A DNA stretch of 64,000 nt from Providencia rettgeri (GTDB taxonomy: Bacteria; Pseudomonadota; Gammaproteobacteria; Enterobacterales; Enterobacteriaceae). Below the pieces are notes generated by a model that was not told the origin of the DNA, made no database searches, and was given only the letters and a program-made list of their open reading frames with translations. Where the stretch lies: contig NZ_CP163512.1 in the NCBI RefSeq assembly GCF_041075285.1, positions 310,001 through 374,000 on the forward strand. The letters run 5' to 3'. A program made the position numbers and the translations under genes. Each line of letters begins with the position of its first letter. The stretch's first letter is position 1. This document shows positions 42,198 through 51,822 of the stretch, in pieces.

Positions 42198-43541
42198 TTA
42201 GTGCTTAACGAGGGTTGAAAAGTAATACACTAACGGAACGGCAAGGATCCACAAACTTATTGGAATTTCTCGCCACTTGCCTGCAACGGCTTTAATTAAA
42301 ATATAAAACAGCAGTCCACCGGCAATCCCGGTACCGAAGCTATTGGCGATTAACGTGATCATTACCATCATTAGCACAGGCAAACCGTCAGTAAAATTCC
42401 CCAAATCAACTTTACGTAATCCACTGAACATATTGAGACCAATTAAAATTAATGCTGGTGCAGTGGCTTGTGCGGGGATCATTAAGGCGATTGGCGTAAA
42501 TAGCAGCATCAATAAGAACATTAAGGCGGCAGCGAGAGCTGTCATCCCCGTTTTACCGCCCGCTTCTGCGGCAGCGGAGGATTCAATCAATGCAGTTGCG
42601 GCCGGGATCCCCACCCATGGGCCCAATGCCGCAGCAATAGAATCAACAATAAACGGGCGATTGATATTGGGCATATTGCCTTCTTCATCTAATAACCCCG
42701 CCTCCCCACCTACGGCTAATGTTGTGCCCATCGTTGAAAAGAATTCTGCGGCAAAAAAGACAAACAGGAATGGTAAAAAGGCAATGTTTAAAGCACCAAT
42801 TAAATCGACTTGAGCTAATACTGGGGCAACAGAGTGAGGGGTACCAATAAAGCTTTCTGGTAACTTAGTCACACCAAAAGGAATCCCTAAAATTGTGGCA
42901 AATAAAATGGCCCATAAGATCCCCCCTGGAATTTTACGTGCTTGCAAGGCAATAGCGACAAAAAAGCCCGCGAGTGCAACAAGCGCGCCGGGGGATAAAA
43001 AATCCCCTAACATGAGTGCATTAGTTTTCGGATTAGCGAGGACTAACCCGGCATTTCGAAAGCCTAGCACCGCGACAAACAGACCAATTGATGCGGTAAG
43101 CCCAAGTTTTATGGACTGTGGTACGGAACGCGTGACGACCTCACGTAAGCCAAATTTAGTGAGTAAGAAAAATAAAATGCCTGACCAGCATGCGATCCCT
43201 AAACCGATTTGCCAAGCAATACCTTCACTCCCTGCCAGAGTGATACCGACTAAGACTGAGCCGCCGATCCCTGGACCAACAATAAAAGGTAAGTTGGCAT
43301 AAAAGGCCATTAATAAACTTGCTAATACAAACACAATGATAGTGCCAGTTGTCGCAGCACCTTTATCCATTCCCCCCGCAGCCAGTAGACCGGGGATCAC
43401 TACAAGAAGATAAGCCGCTGCCAAAAAACCGGTGATCCCTGCCAAACACTCTGTTTTGACTGAACTGCCGCGTTCACGTAAGGCAAAACGTTTTTCAAGC
43501 CAATTCCCTGGTATTGGCTTATTGATTGAATTGTCAGCCAT
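42198..43541 (-). CDS. AzgA/AdeP-type purine permease
   Basis: This 447-residue inner-membrane protein of the NCS2/AzgA (COG2252) branch has about 12-14 helices. Typical blocks are E-x-x-A-G-I-T-G-F-L-A-A-A-Y near residue 32, G-P-G-I-G-G-S near residue 88, F-F-A-A-E-F-F-S-T-M-G-T-T-L near residue 260, and A-A-T-A-L-I-E-S-S-A-A-A-E-A-G-G-K-T-G near residue 315. It imports adenine, guanine or hypoxanthine with protons. It follows adenine deaminase by 32 bases, so the operon imports and deaminates purine bases. Which purine it prefers cannot be told. Confidence 0.88.
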   Translation of the reverse strand: MADNSINKPIPGNWLEKRFALRERGSSVKTECLAGITGFLAAAYLLVVIPGLLAAGGMDKGAATTGTIIVFVLASLLMAFYANLPFIVGPGIGGSVLVGITLAGSEGIAWQIGLGIACWSGILFFLLTKFGLREVVTRSVPQSIKLGLTASIGLFVAVLGFRNAGLVLANPKTNALMLGDFLSPGALVALAGFFVAIALQARKIPGGILWAILFATILGIPFGVTKLPESFIGTPHSVAPVLAQVDLIGALNIAFLPFLFVFFAAEFFSTMGTTLAVGGEAGLLDEEGNMPNINRPFIVDSIAAALGPWVGIPAATALIESSAAAEAGGKTGMTALAAALMFLLMLLFTPIALMIPAQATAPALILIGLNMFSGLRKVDLGNFTDGLPVLMMVMITLIANSFGTGIAGGLLFYILIKAVAGKWREIPISLWILAVPLVYYFSTLVKH

Positions 43542-43573
43542 GAGTTGGCTCTCCTTTTATAATTTTAACTATT

Positions 43574-45349
43574 TTACGCGTGTTCATGACGATGAATAAC
43601 AGCATCAACGATCTTGCGTGTTGTGCCATCGGTGAGCCCTAAATCGGTTAAATGAGGCCCTGCATTACAAGCAAGGCAAGTGCCTTCAATGGCTTTAAAT
43701 ACGCGATATGGTGGTTCCCAGTCGGCAATTTCACTACTTAAATCACGGAGTTGTCGAAACTGAGCAGCAAGCTCAGGGGCTGGTAAGTCAGAGAGCATTC
43801 CTGCAATTGGCATCGCAACGTGGGCTAACACTTTGCCATCTTGTACTAACGCCATCCCGCCGCCACTTTCGATTAACAAGTTACATGCCATGGCCATATC
43901 TTGCGGGTCACGACCTAAGACGACAAGGTTATGGGAGTCGTGTGAGTAGCTGGTTGCAATAGCGCCACGTAACTCTCCCCAACCCGCTAGCAGCGCTATT
44001 TGGGGTATAGCATCATGGCGTGCGTGGCGGTGCTGGACACGAATTAGGCTAAAATTATCAGGAAGTTGCACAACACCATTTTGAATCTCTACGTCAACTT
44101 CCCCCCACTGTGTAAAACGGGCTCCCTGAATATGACGTAGTCGTGCTGTACCGTTGTTTATTCCGTCAATTTTGAGTTGGCAATCCTCAACTGTCACAGG
44201 GGAAAGGCGCATTGTCTCGCGAGGCGGTAAAATATGACTCGCTGAGGGGATGGAGACGAGAAGCTTGCCATTTTCGGCTATTTTCTTGCCTGCGACATAC
44301 ACAGATTGAGCTTTTAATGTTGTTAATGAATCAAAAATGACGAAGTTGGCTTGGCGACCCGCAGCTATTAATCCTAAGTCATTGCGTTGTAGACGGATGG
44401 CACCGTTAAATGTTGCAAAACGCAGCGCATCAGTTGCTGGCATCCCGTGTTCAATCAATAAATTAAGCAGCGCAATAATACCGCCTTTTTCCAGTAGTAT
44501 ATCGGGTGGAACATCATCAGTGCATACGGTAATTTGCGAGGATAAATGGGGCAGCGATTTTAATGCAGTAACAATTTCGGGTAATAGGTAAGGGTGTGAG
44601 CCCCGAATTTCGAGGGTGAGTCCCGCGCGTAGTTTTTCTAGTGCATCTTCCGCGGAGGTAAGTTCATGATCGGATGTGACACCTGCGGCAAGGTACGCCT
44701 GTAAATCAGCACCGCTTAAGCCTCTGGCATGTCCTTCAATCAATTTTCCTGAGCGCAATCCCGCGTCTAAAATGTCTTCCATACGTTCACTGCCATGAAG
44801 CACACCAAACATATCCATCACTTCAGCAACACCATGGACTTCAGGCCAGCTAAGCATTGTCGCCATTTCTTTGCCTTCAAAATCAGCCCCTGACATTTCT
44901 AGACCGGGTGTAGAAGGGACTGAAGATGGCGCTGCAACCATCACATCAAGGGGGAGATTTCGACTGGCATCAATCGCATATCGGACTCCTTCTAGCCCTA
45001 ATACATTGGCAAGTTCATGGGGATCCCAAAAGACGGTTGTCGTCCCTTGTGTTAAGACTATTTCTGCATAACGCACAGGGGGCAAATGTGAGCTTTCTAA
45101 ATGGACGTGGGTATCAATCAGACCTGGAGAGACAAAATAACCGGATAAGTCATGAGTTTCTTTTGCATCTGTGCGTGTGCCGCTTGGGTGAACACTGGCA
45201 ATTAGATTACCAGTAATACCAATATCCGCAGGACGAACTTCACCTGTGACCATATCAATGATATTGGCATTGACCAGTAAAAGGTCAAAAGGGGCATCAC
45301 CTTTTGCAGCTTGAATGACGTGACGTCGACTTTGTTCTGTTTTGCACAT
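43574..45349 (-). CDS. ade: Adenine deaminase
   Basis: The 591-residue amidohydrolase-superfamily enzyme converts adenine to hypoxanthine and ammonia. Metal-site landmarks are G-L-I-D-T-H-V-H-L-E-S-S near residue 79, D-P-H-E-L-A-N-V near residue 108, and I-E-G-H-A-R-G near residue 205. The downstream S-D-H-E-L-T-S and the C-terminal S-Y-S-H-D-S-H-N motif of Ade follow. ATG 45349 is chosen; upstream codons (M-A-N-V-C-V) overlap the promoter. A PurR box lies 44-59 bases upstream and the gene is co-oriented with the permease. LysR at 45496 is divergent. Confidence 0.92.
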   Translation of the reverse strand: MCKTEQSRRHVIQAAKGDAPFDLLLVNANIIDMVTGEVRPADIGITGNLIASVHPSGTRTDAKETHDLSGYFVSPGLIDTHVHLESSHLPPVRYAEIVLTQGTTTVFWDPHELANVLGLEGVRYAIDASRNLPLDVMVAAPSSVPSTPGLEMSGADFEGKEMATMLSWPEVHGVAEVMDMFGVLHGSERMEDILDAGLRSGKLIEGHARGLSGADLQAYLAAGVTSDHELTSAEDALEKLRAGLTLEIRGSHPYLLPEIVTALKSLPHLSSQITVCTDDVPPDILLEKGGIIALLNLLIEHGMPATDALRFATFNGAIRLQRNDLGLIAAGRQANFVIFDSLTTLKAQSVYVAGKKIAENGKLLVSIPSASHILPPRETMRLSPVTVEDCQLKIDGINNGTARLRHIQGARFTQWGEVDVEIQNGVVQLPDNFSLIRVQHRHARHDAIPQIALLAGWGELRGAIATSYSHDSHNLVVLGRDPQDMAMACNLLIESGGGMALVQDGKVLAHVAMPIAGMLSDLPAPELAAQFRQLRDLSSEIADWEPPYRVFKAIEGTCLACNAGPHLTDLGLTDGTTRKIVDAVIHRHEHA

Positions 45350-45392
45350 AAAAATACCATCCCTACAATTTATGATAGCTACTTTATGAGCA

Positions 45393-45408
45393 ACGCAAAC
45401 GTTTGCCA
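45393..45408. promoter_or_regulatory. PurR box upstream of adenine deaminase
   Basis: ACGCAAACGTTTGCCA contains the 12-base palindrome GCAAACGTTTGC and fits the PurR operator consensus ACGCAAACGTTTNCNT well. It lies 44 bases before the ade ATG, in the intergenic region shared with the divergent LysR gene. Purine-repressed control of ade plus permease is the natural reading. Confidence 0.8.
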
Positions 45409-45495
45409 AGATGATAAAATTTATCAGATCATAAGAACAGGTTATAATGGGATAAATACTTCAGGGATATTTAATCAATTTAATAATAGATCACT

Positions 45496-46428
45496 ATGAC
45501 TGAACCTTGGCAACGCTTGCCAGCACTAACGCTTAAACAACTTCAGTATTTTGTCACTCTGGCAAAATTACGTCATTTTACGGAAACGGCAAATCGTTTA
45601 GCGGTCAGCCAGCCTGCCTTAAGCAGCGCAATACGGCAGATTGAGTCTGTTTTAGGGGGGAAACTGATCAATCGAACCGCTTCATCTGTCTCTTTAACGG
45701 AATTAGGCACTGCTATTTTGCCTCATGCTCAGCAGATATTGAGTGTTTCACACCGTGCATTTAGCGAAATTCAAAAAATTATCGAAGAAGGTGGCGATGG
45801 TACGTTGCGAATTGGTCTTGTGCCTTCAGTGAGTTCGTTACTATTTCCGGCTGTGCCTGAGTTATTAAGCCAACATTTTCCGAGGCTAAACATTGAATTT
45901 TATGACCAGACCAATGACTCTCTGGTTAATAAATTAATTAATCATGAAATCGATTTTGGGATCGGTGTTATTGATAGTTTTGTTCCGCAAAATTTGCAGA
46001 TCTTTCCATTACAAGATGACCCCTTTGTCGCCGTTATTCATTGTGGTGATATATTAGCAAATCATCAGTTCCATTTACCTTGGAAATTACTCAACGGACG
46101 AGATATCGCTATTTTTTCAAAAGGGAATATTCAGCGATTAGTGACAGCAACGATTGAAAGTCACCGACTGAAATTAAACCCACGCTATCAAGTGGATTAT
46201 ATTGAAACACTGTATGGATTAGTTCGCTCAAAATTAGCCATTGCGATTTTACCACAACTGTATACCAGCCATTTATGTGATCCCGAATTAAAAGTACTGC
46301 AACTTCAGCAGCCGGAACTTGCTCGTACAGTTGCTCTAATTCGTCATAACGCGGTTGCGACACCAATGATTGAGTCTGTTTTTCAGATACTTTTAACGGC
46401 ATTGAAAGGAAAAAAAGCTAACGAATAG
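45496..46428 (+). CDS. LysR-family transcriptional regulator divergent from ade
   Basis: The 310-residue LysR protein has a helix-turn-helix: L-K-Q-L-Q-Y-F-V-T-L-A-K, then F-T-E-T-A-N-R-L-A-V-S-Q-P-A-L-S-S-A-I (residues about 12-45). The effector domain starts at D-G-T-L-R-I-G-L-V-P-S-V near residue 97. It is divergent from the adenine deaminase operon across 146 bases holding a PurR box, the classic layout for a regulator of the divergent genes. It may respond to a purine. No strong ribosome site is seen before ATG 45496. Confidence 0.85.
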   Translation: MTEPWQRLPALTLKQLQYFVTLAKLRHFTETANRLAVSQPALSSAIRQIESVLGGKLINRTASSVSLTELGTAILPHAQQILSVSHRAFSEIQKIIEEGGDGTLRIGLVPSVSSLLFPAVPELLSQHFPRLNIEFYDQTNDSLVNKLINHEIDFGIGVIDSFVPQNLQIFPLQDDPFVAVIHCGDILANHQFHLPWKLLNGRDIAIFSKGNIQRLVTATIESHRLKLNPRYQVDYIETLYGLVRSKLAIAILPQLYTSHLCDPELKVLQLQQPELARTVALIRHNAVATPMIESVFQILLTALKGKKANE

Positions 46429-46830
46429 CCATATTTTATCCCCTTTAAAAAGCGGTCTTAACGGACAACTTTTCCCCTAATAATTCGCTTTATTATCATG
46501 GGCAGCAGTGAAATTTTTATCGAAAACAGGCGTCCAATCTCTTTTCTAAAAGCCATTAATATTTCTGCCGATAAGTATTTATTTCATTTGAATATATAAC
46601 ATGAAAATAAATATTTTTGTTTTGATAACATATCATGTTTTAAATATAGTGATTATCACAAAAACGGATGGAAAATAGCCTACTTGGATTAAAGCACTTA
46701 TCGTAAAGTTATTTATATCCATTTAGATTTAGAATATACAATTATATAAAATGCATATTAGTGTATATTTAAAATTTAACTCATTGATTTTAAATATATT
46801 TTATAATGCCCTATCTATTGGGAATGCTCA
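46429..46830. other. AT-rich intergenic region
   Basis: These 402 bases follow the LysR stop. Only poly-A/T-rich sequence with TTATATAA-type words and a weak promoter for the following lipoprotein gene were seen. No ORF, repeat or terminator stands out. Confidence 0.5.
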
Positions 46831-47733
46831 ATGAAAACGTTACTGACATTTGGCTGCTTGATGGTTTCTTTGTTACTGCTTTCAGCTTGTGATGGATTTG
46901 ATAGCATTGGAAGTAAGGGGAAATTTTACTACAGTAACCCAAGCACCAACAATATTCGATTCAAGGTTGATGGGAAATCTTATGAAATTTTACCCAATGA
47001 TCATGGCGTCATCATGCTTTCCAGCGGTGTACATCATTTAGAAAATGATAAAGGTGACATAACTGAGTTTATGGTTTTTGAAAATAACTCCGGGGGGATC
47101 CTTAACCCAAACCATTTTGTCTACTATACCTTATCTGAAGTTTATGCCGTGGATGGGAAAGCGGATCGATTTAAACCTACAAGTTATCCGATTACCATTA
47201 ATGGATATCAGCTAAATTTACCTATTCGCAGTGCTAATGCGACGGTTATTGATACCAATTTATTTAGGTGCAGCTACCCTATCGGAGAAGTTTTTCCTGA
47301 CTCCATTACACTTCATGATGATAAGTTGGATGGGAATATCAAATCGAAATGCTTCGATCAACTTGAATTGGTTAAGTATATGGCGAATGAATATGATCAA
47401 AATTTAATGCCAATCACGTTTGATGATGGAGATCTTAACTCCATTAATATGACCTTTAATTATGAAGTACCGAAAGTAGAATTTAATGATAAAACGGTAC
47501 AACTAAAGGCGCAGCAGCTTATTAAGCTTATTGAAAAACTTAAAAATACTGATGATGTTGATATCCATAAAAAATTAAATAAAGAGTTTCATCAAGCAAC
47601 CATAGAACTAGTTGAAGAACATGCCGCGATGGCGACACATAATACGGTTGAGGAAAATGTAAAATATAACGATTTTATTCAGGAAGTTAATATGCTTATA
47701 GGGAATGGTATATGGATAAAATCGACTCATTAA
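46831..47733 (+). CDS. Lipoprotein of unknown function
   Basis: This 300-residue protein has a lipoprotein signal: hydrophobic core L-L-T-F-G-C-L-M-V-S-L-L-L-L, then L-S-A-C with C20. Two cysteines near residues 148 (F-R-C-S-Y) and 173 (K-C-F-D) may form a disulfide. The N-terminal third resembles a beta-sandwich (Y-Y-S-N-P-S-x-N-x-I-R-F-K-V-D-G-K-S-Y). The C-terminal 80 residues are helical and charged (K-A-Q-Q-L-I-K-L-I-E-K-L). The next gene encodes a vWA protein on the same strand. I recognise no family. Confidence 0.7.
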   Translation: MKTLLTFGCLMVSLLLLSACDGFDSIGSKGKFYYSNPSTNNIRFKVDGKSYEILPNDHGVIMLSSGVHHLENDKGDITEFMVFENNSGGILNPNHFVYYTLSEVYAVDGKADRFKPTSYPITINGYQLNLPIRSANATVIDTNLFRCSYPIGEVFPDSITLHDDKLDGNIKSKCFDQLELVKYMANEYDQNLMPITFDDGDLNSINMTFNYEVPKVEFNDKTVQLKAQQLIKLIEKLKNTDDVDIHKKLNKEFHQATIELVEEHAAMATHNTVEENVKYNDFIQEVNMLIGNGIWIKSTH

Positions 47734-47915
47734 GCTTATGCATTGCCTTTTACTTTTAATACCTTTAATTTGCGTATTTAAGGTAATTGGTGCTGTATGT
47801 TTTTAATTCGGAATATGCTTATTTAGTAAACAGAGTAATCTTATGTGAAGCAATGCCGTTACACGGAATATTGGTCATGGCGATACTTATATTAACTTCA
47901 CCAAGGAACTCGGCT

Positions 47916-48650
47916 ATGAACTTATCTAAACAGTCCATTTTTACCTTCCTATCAGCAGCATTTTTATTACTATTTTCTTCAATATCAATCAGTAAAACGG
48001 TTATTGAATCAAATACAACCCCTGAAGTGTTAGATTTAGTTTTTATTTTAGATAAAAGTGGTTCAATGTCGGGCTTTGAATCTGACACTATAGGTGGCTA
48101 CAATAGTGTGCTTGCTGAAAATAAAGATAAAAAAACACAGACCTATATCACCACTATTTTGTTTAACGACAAAACAAGCTTATTACATAATCGTGAACCG
48201 ATAAGCAAAGTTTCTAATTTAACATTAAATGATTACCCAGTTGGTGGATATACTGCATTATTTGATGCTATTGGCGAAGGCATCGAAAAAATGCGTGAAA
48301 ATAGAAAAATCACGAAAAATAATAATGTTCTTTTCGTGATCATTACGGATGGTCAGGAAAATAGTAGTCATAAATATTCTGCCTCTAAAATTAAAACTAT
48401 GATTAAGTCGGCAGAAGCAGAGGATAAATGGGACTTTATTTTCTTAGGTGCCAATATTGATGCGATTTCTGAAGCGGAAAATATCGGTATTAAAAGTTCT
48501 AATGCAACAGGATATGTACAAGATGGCGAAGGGTACGATAAAGCTTATCGCGCTGTAAATAAAGCCGTCGAAGCGAAGCAAAATGCAGCGCCAATATCAA
48601 AAGATTGGAAACAGGAAGTTGAAGCGGATGTGAAGGAACGCAAAAAATAG
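47916..48650 (+). CDS. Exported von Willebrand A domain protein
   Basis: The 244-residue protein begins at ATG 47916 (AAGGAAC 8-9 bases before) with a signal sequence F-L-S-A-A-F-L-L-L-F-S-S. The vWA domain carries the MIDAS metal site D-K-S-G-S-M-S (D-x-S-x-S) near residue 42, a threonine in G-G-Y-T-A-L-F-D-A-I near residue 105, and I-I-T-D-G-Q-E-N near residue 140. It binds a divalent cation and mediates protein contacts in the periplasm. The upstream lipoprotein gene could be its partner. A longer in-frame start at 47787 lies in low-complexity sequence and is rejected. Confidence 0.8.
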   Translation: MNLSKQSIFTFLSAAFLLLFSSISISKTVIESNTTPEVLDLVFILDKSGSMSGFESDTIGGYNSVLAENKDKKTQTYITTILFNDKTSLLHNREPISKVSNLTLNDYPVGGYTALFDAIGEGIEKMRENRKITKNNNVLFVIITDGQENSSHKYSASKIKTMIKSAEAEDKWDFIFLGANIDAISEAENIGIKSSNATGYVQDGEGYDKAYRAVNKAVEAKQNAAPISKDWKQEVEADVKERKK

Positions 48651-48753
48651 CCAGCTATAGCGCGTTAAGGATGGTGTTTTGCGGGTGAGTTAACCTAAAA
48701 TATTGATTTGTATTAAGTTTAATCTGCAAGCGAACGTGACATCATCGATTGCA

Positions 48754-48791
48754 ATGCCCTTAAGGTATCAATAAGACTTAAGGGCATTTTT
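48754..48791 (+). terminator. Rho-independent terminator after vWA gene
   Basis: AATGCCCTTAAG pairs with CTTAAGGGCATT around a 12-base loop, followed by TTT on the plus strand. It lies 100 bases past the vWA stop and just before the convergent efeB end. Confidence 0.8.
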
Positions 48792-48796
48792 GTGGG

Positions 48797-50071
48797 TTAA
48801 CTTGCTTGTTTTAACGCATCAAACATTGGTTTAGCTAGGCTATCTTGTGGGGATTGCATTCCCGGTAAGACAAAATAATATCCGCCACCAAATGGCTTAA
48901 TATAACGTTCAAGTGGTTCGCCATTGAGCCGTTTTTGTGTGTCAATAAAGCCTGTTTTCAAATTGCCTTGATAAGAAACAAAAATCAGCCCCATATCAAG
49001 GGCACCTGCATCCGTAAGGCCTAAAGAATAACTGTAGCTTCGGCGTCTTAGTTTAGCGGTATGGCGTTTAGGGTTGCGAGGTTCAGCCCGTCGCATGTGA
49101 GAGTCAAACAATACGCGATCCCCGTGAGGGTCTTTATCAAAGGCCGGATCATCATGCTCTTGTTTCATCCCCATTGGCGCTCCAGTCGTTTTGTGTCGAC
49201 CAAAATCATTTTCTTGATCTTCCAATGGTGTTCTATCCCAAAATTCAAGGTTAAAACGGATCAAACGTACGGCTTGGTATGTTCCACCATCACACCATGC
49301 AGGCTCTTTACTGCCTTGTGTCACCCAAATTAATTCATCCATGAGCGCTGCATCATCAGCGGAGGCATTTCCTGTACCATCTTTGAAACCAAATAAGTTA
49401 ATAGGCGTACTATGGTTATCGATGTCACGAGCTGGCAAGAAACCATCCATTTTCCACAATGGAAAACTATAAGGTGAAATATGGCGTAAAATATCTCTTA
49501 GTGCATAAATGACACTTTCTTGGCTATTTGCACAGATTTGCAGCATGATATCGCCACCACACCACTTTTCTTCTAGCCGATCGTTCGGAAAACTTGTCAT
49601 TTCAACGAGTTGTTTGGGTTTGATTTTATCCAACCCAAAGCGTGAATCAAACAGGCTATTCCCCAGCGCTACGGTGATCGTTAAAGAATCAGGTTGTAGA
49701 TGCGTGCCAAGAATACCCGATTCAGCTGGTGGCATTTTATCGTTTGTCGTTAATGGTGCTTGCTGTGGTTGAGTGAGGTAAGCGATTCGCTGGGAGAGTA
49801 GCGAGAAAACAGCCTGTAGTTCAGCTAATTGGCGAGTGGTGATATTGAACGCAATAAAAGAGGCATTTTTTTGCTCGGGTGTTAAAACTCCGGCTTGGTG
49901 CAGACCAAGGTAATTTATCGATTTGTCATAATTTAATTGGCAGTTTGCAATTTGGTTTTTTGCGTTTAATGCAGGGGCCGCGAAAATGGCACTACCAATT
50001 GCGATTGCTTTTAATGCGGAACGACGAGATAACCCATTGGTGGGTAGCTGGCTTCTAAGTTTAGCTTGCAT
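48797..50071 (-). CDS. efeB: Dye-decolorizing (DyP-type) haem peroxidase EfeB
   Basis: The 424-residue peroxidase has a twin-arginine signal (L-S-R-R-S-A-L-K) and is exported folded with haem. DyP landmarks are F-G-F-K-D-G-T-G-N near residue 230 (distal G-x-x-D-G), P-R-N-P-K-R-H near 330 with the proximal haem histidine, and R-R-R-S-Y-S-Y-S. In EfeUOB systems EfeB works in the periplasm, oxidising Fe(II) or taking iron from haem. It is last in a five-gene iron operon, starting 12 bases after the efeO stop. Confidence 0.92.
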   Translation of the reverse strand: MQAKLRSQLPTNGLSRRSALKAIAIGSAIFAAPALNAKNQIANCQLNYDKSINYLGLHQAGVLTPEQKNASFIAFNITTRQLAELQAVFSLLSQRIAYLTQPQQAPLTTNDKMPPAESGILGTHLQPDSLTITVALGNSLFDSRFGLDKIKPKQLVEMTSFPNDRLEEKWCGGDIMLQICANSQESVIYALRDILRHISPYSFPLWKMDGFLPARDIDNHSTPINLFGFKDGTGNASADDAALMDELIWVTQGSKEPAWCDGGTYQAVRLIRFNLEFWDRTPLEDQENDFGRHKTTGAPMGMKQEHDDPAFDKDPHGDRVLFDSHMRRAEPRNPKRHTAKLRRRSYSYSLGLTDAGALDMGLIFVSYQGNLKTGFIDTQKRLNGEPLERYIKPFGGGYYFVLPGMQSPQDSLAKPMFDALKQAS

Positions 50072-50082
50072 AAATTTATGCC

Positions 50083-50985
50083 TTAATATTTATAGTAAAC
50101 ATCAACATCGAGCTGGGCTCTCAGTGTTGCTAAGATCTCGGCTTGTTGAGTTAATAAGGAATAGAGGGCCATTTTATCTTTTGGTTGTAATTGGCTGTAA
50201 GGTTGGTACATACCATTTGGTACTTGATACGTTTGTACTACTTTACTTATTTTTTGGTCATTTTCTTTTATCTGATCTAATGTTTTTGGCTCAATAAAAG
50301 GGCTAATGACGTCAATAATTTCTTGAGAACCCTTAAGATTAGCCGCAATATCAGCTAAGTCGGATAAACTGTAGATATTTTCTTTACCATCTAGCTTTGT
50401 TTCGATGATCATTTCCACAAAGTCAGCAGAGGCTTGAACTAATTTCGGTATTTCAATGGTTTCTGTCATCACCCGTTTATGTAAATCGCGTCCTTTCAGT
50501 AATAACTCTTCGGTAGCCACAAGAGCTTGTTGGACAGATTTTTGCTCAAATAACTGATATTCAACCAAGTGAAAGCCAGTAAAACGATAATCTTTTTCTT
50601 TATCGAGAAAATAGTCAGCGCGAGGATTTATCGTCCTATCGGTATTACCGAATAATACAATAATTGGACGTACTGTTTCGTAATGCTGATGGGCGGCAAT
50701 ATAAGCGCCTTGCGCTTTGATTAAGTCCCCTTTTTGCAAACTTTGTTTCAGTGTTTCTAATTGAGTGACCATTTCGGCGAGTTCGGCGGTCACGAATGTG
50801 AGGTAGGTTTGAATACTACTTTGGTATTTTTCAGGGGTTGGAATATCCCCTTTAGCGATAATAATATTGTCCCCTGTTTGCACAGGGGAGCGCAGCGCTT
50901 TACCTTGAACCGAAGAAGGTATGGTAATAGCAAGTATTAAGCTAAAAAAAATCCATCTTGTGTTATGCCTTAGCAAGCTGTGCAT
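50083..50985 (-). CDS. efeO: EfeO (M75/imelysin-type periplasmic iron protein)
   Basis: The 300-residue protein has a signal peptide (R-H-N-T-R-W-I-F-F-S-L-I-L-A-I-T-I-P) and a single M75/imelysin domain with H-x-x-E iron sites, H-Q-H-Y-E and F-H-L-V-E-Y. Unlike E. coli EfeO it has no N-terminal cupredoxin domain; that domain is encoded by a separate gene at 51823. ATG 50985 has GGAG 8 bases upstream and overlaps the end of efeU by 23 bases. It delivers iron to EfeU. Confidence 0.88.
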   Translation of the reverse strand: MHSLLRHNTRWIFFSLILAITIPSSVQGKALRSPVQTGDNIIIAKGDIPTPEKYQSSIQTYLTFVTAELAEMVTQLETLKQSLQKGDLIKAQGAYIAAHQHYETVRPIIVLFGNTDRTINPRADYFLDKEKDYRFTGFHLVEYQLFEQKSVQQALVATEELLLKGRDLHKRVMTETIEIPKLVQASADFVEMIIETKLDGKENIYSLSDLADIAANLKGSQEIIDVISPFIEPKTLDQIKENDQKISKVVQTYQVPNGMYQPYSQLQPKDKMALYSLLTQQAEILATLRAQLDVDVYYKY

Positions 50986-51811
50986 GTTTTTTGCTCCGTG
51001 CAAATAATGGAATGACGATCAACCAATAAAGGACAAAGGTGATCACACTTAACCAAATAGGTTGCGAACGATAGGCGAAGAACGACGAAATAAAGTTCCC
51101 AACAATACCTGAATCATCAAGCAATGCTGTGGTATCCCATGCTGGGTAGATTAAAAATTCAGGTATTGAATAGTCATACTCAATGAATAAATTCGCGCTT
51201 TCTTCGACACCCTTAAGCAGTAAAGATAAGGCTAAAAATAGCAGTACTACCCCCGTCACTCTAAAGAAAATTGCCCATGAAATAAGGCGATTAGTAAGGA
51301 GAAATAGATACAGTGTTAAGCCTGCGATGGCGATCCCTCCACCAACTTCGACAAAAAACTCAGATGCATTGGCCGCTGTTAGCGACATGATAAAGCTGGA
51401 GAGGAACACGACGATTTCACTTCCTTCTCGGGCGATAGCTATGGCAATAATCAGTGCAGCACCCCACCAGTTATGGCGTGCAGCATTACGATTAATCCCT
51501 GATTCTATTTCGGACTTCATGGAACTGCCATGCTTATTCATCCAATACACCATTTGGACGATGAGTATACAGGCGAGTAATTCCATAAAAATCATGAATA
51601 ATGATTGGCCAGTATCATCAAGCACATTAAACACGCCATAGATCAGTAAGGCGAGCAAGATAGAGGTAATGATACCTAGAGTAACGCCAGCCCAGAGGTA
51701 TTTCATCCCATTACGGGCGTCAGGATGGCGTTTTATCCATGCATAGATAATACCGATAACGAGCAATGCCTCAAAACTTTCTCGCCAAACAACAAATAGA
51801 ACTTGTCCCAT
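50963..51811 (-). CDS. efeU: EfeU/FTR1-type ferric iron permease
   Basis: This 282-residue inner-membrane protein has seven helices. Two R-E-x-x-E motifs, R-E-S-F-E near residue 10 and R-E-G-S-E near residue 129, form the iron channel of Ftr1 permeases. It imports iron delivered from the periplasm. The 3' end overlaps efeO by 23 bases, and a cupredoxin gene is 11 bases upstream. The Fur box at 52843 probably controls the whole run. Confidence 0.93.
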   Translation of the reverse strand: MGQVLFVVWRESFEALLVIGIIYAWIKRHPDARNGMKYLWAGVTLGIITSILLALLIYGVFNVLDDTGQSLFMIFMELLACILIVQMVYWMNKHGSSMKSEIESGINRNAARHNWWGAALIIAIAIAREGSEIVVFLSSFIMSLTAANASEFFVEVGGGIAIAGLTLYLFLLTNRLISWAIFFRVTGVVLLFLALSLLLKGVEESANLFIEYDYSIPEFLIYPAWDTTALLDDSGIVGNFISSFFAYRSQPIWLSVITFVLYWLIVIPLFARSKKHAQLAKA

Positions 51812-51822
51812 ATTTAACCCTT

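Noticed and set aside
42343..43302. Long plus-strand frames antisense to the purine permease
   Set aside because: They mirror the codon pattern of a well-supported membrane transporter and show no domain of their own.
47787..47915. Longer N-terminus for the vWA protein
   Set aside because: The ATG at 47916 has a good ribosome site and begins a normal signal peptide; the upstream codons would put the signal sequence internally.
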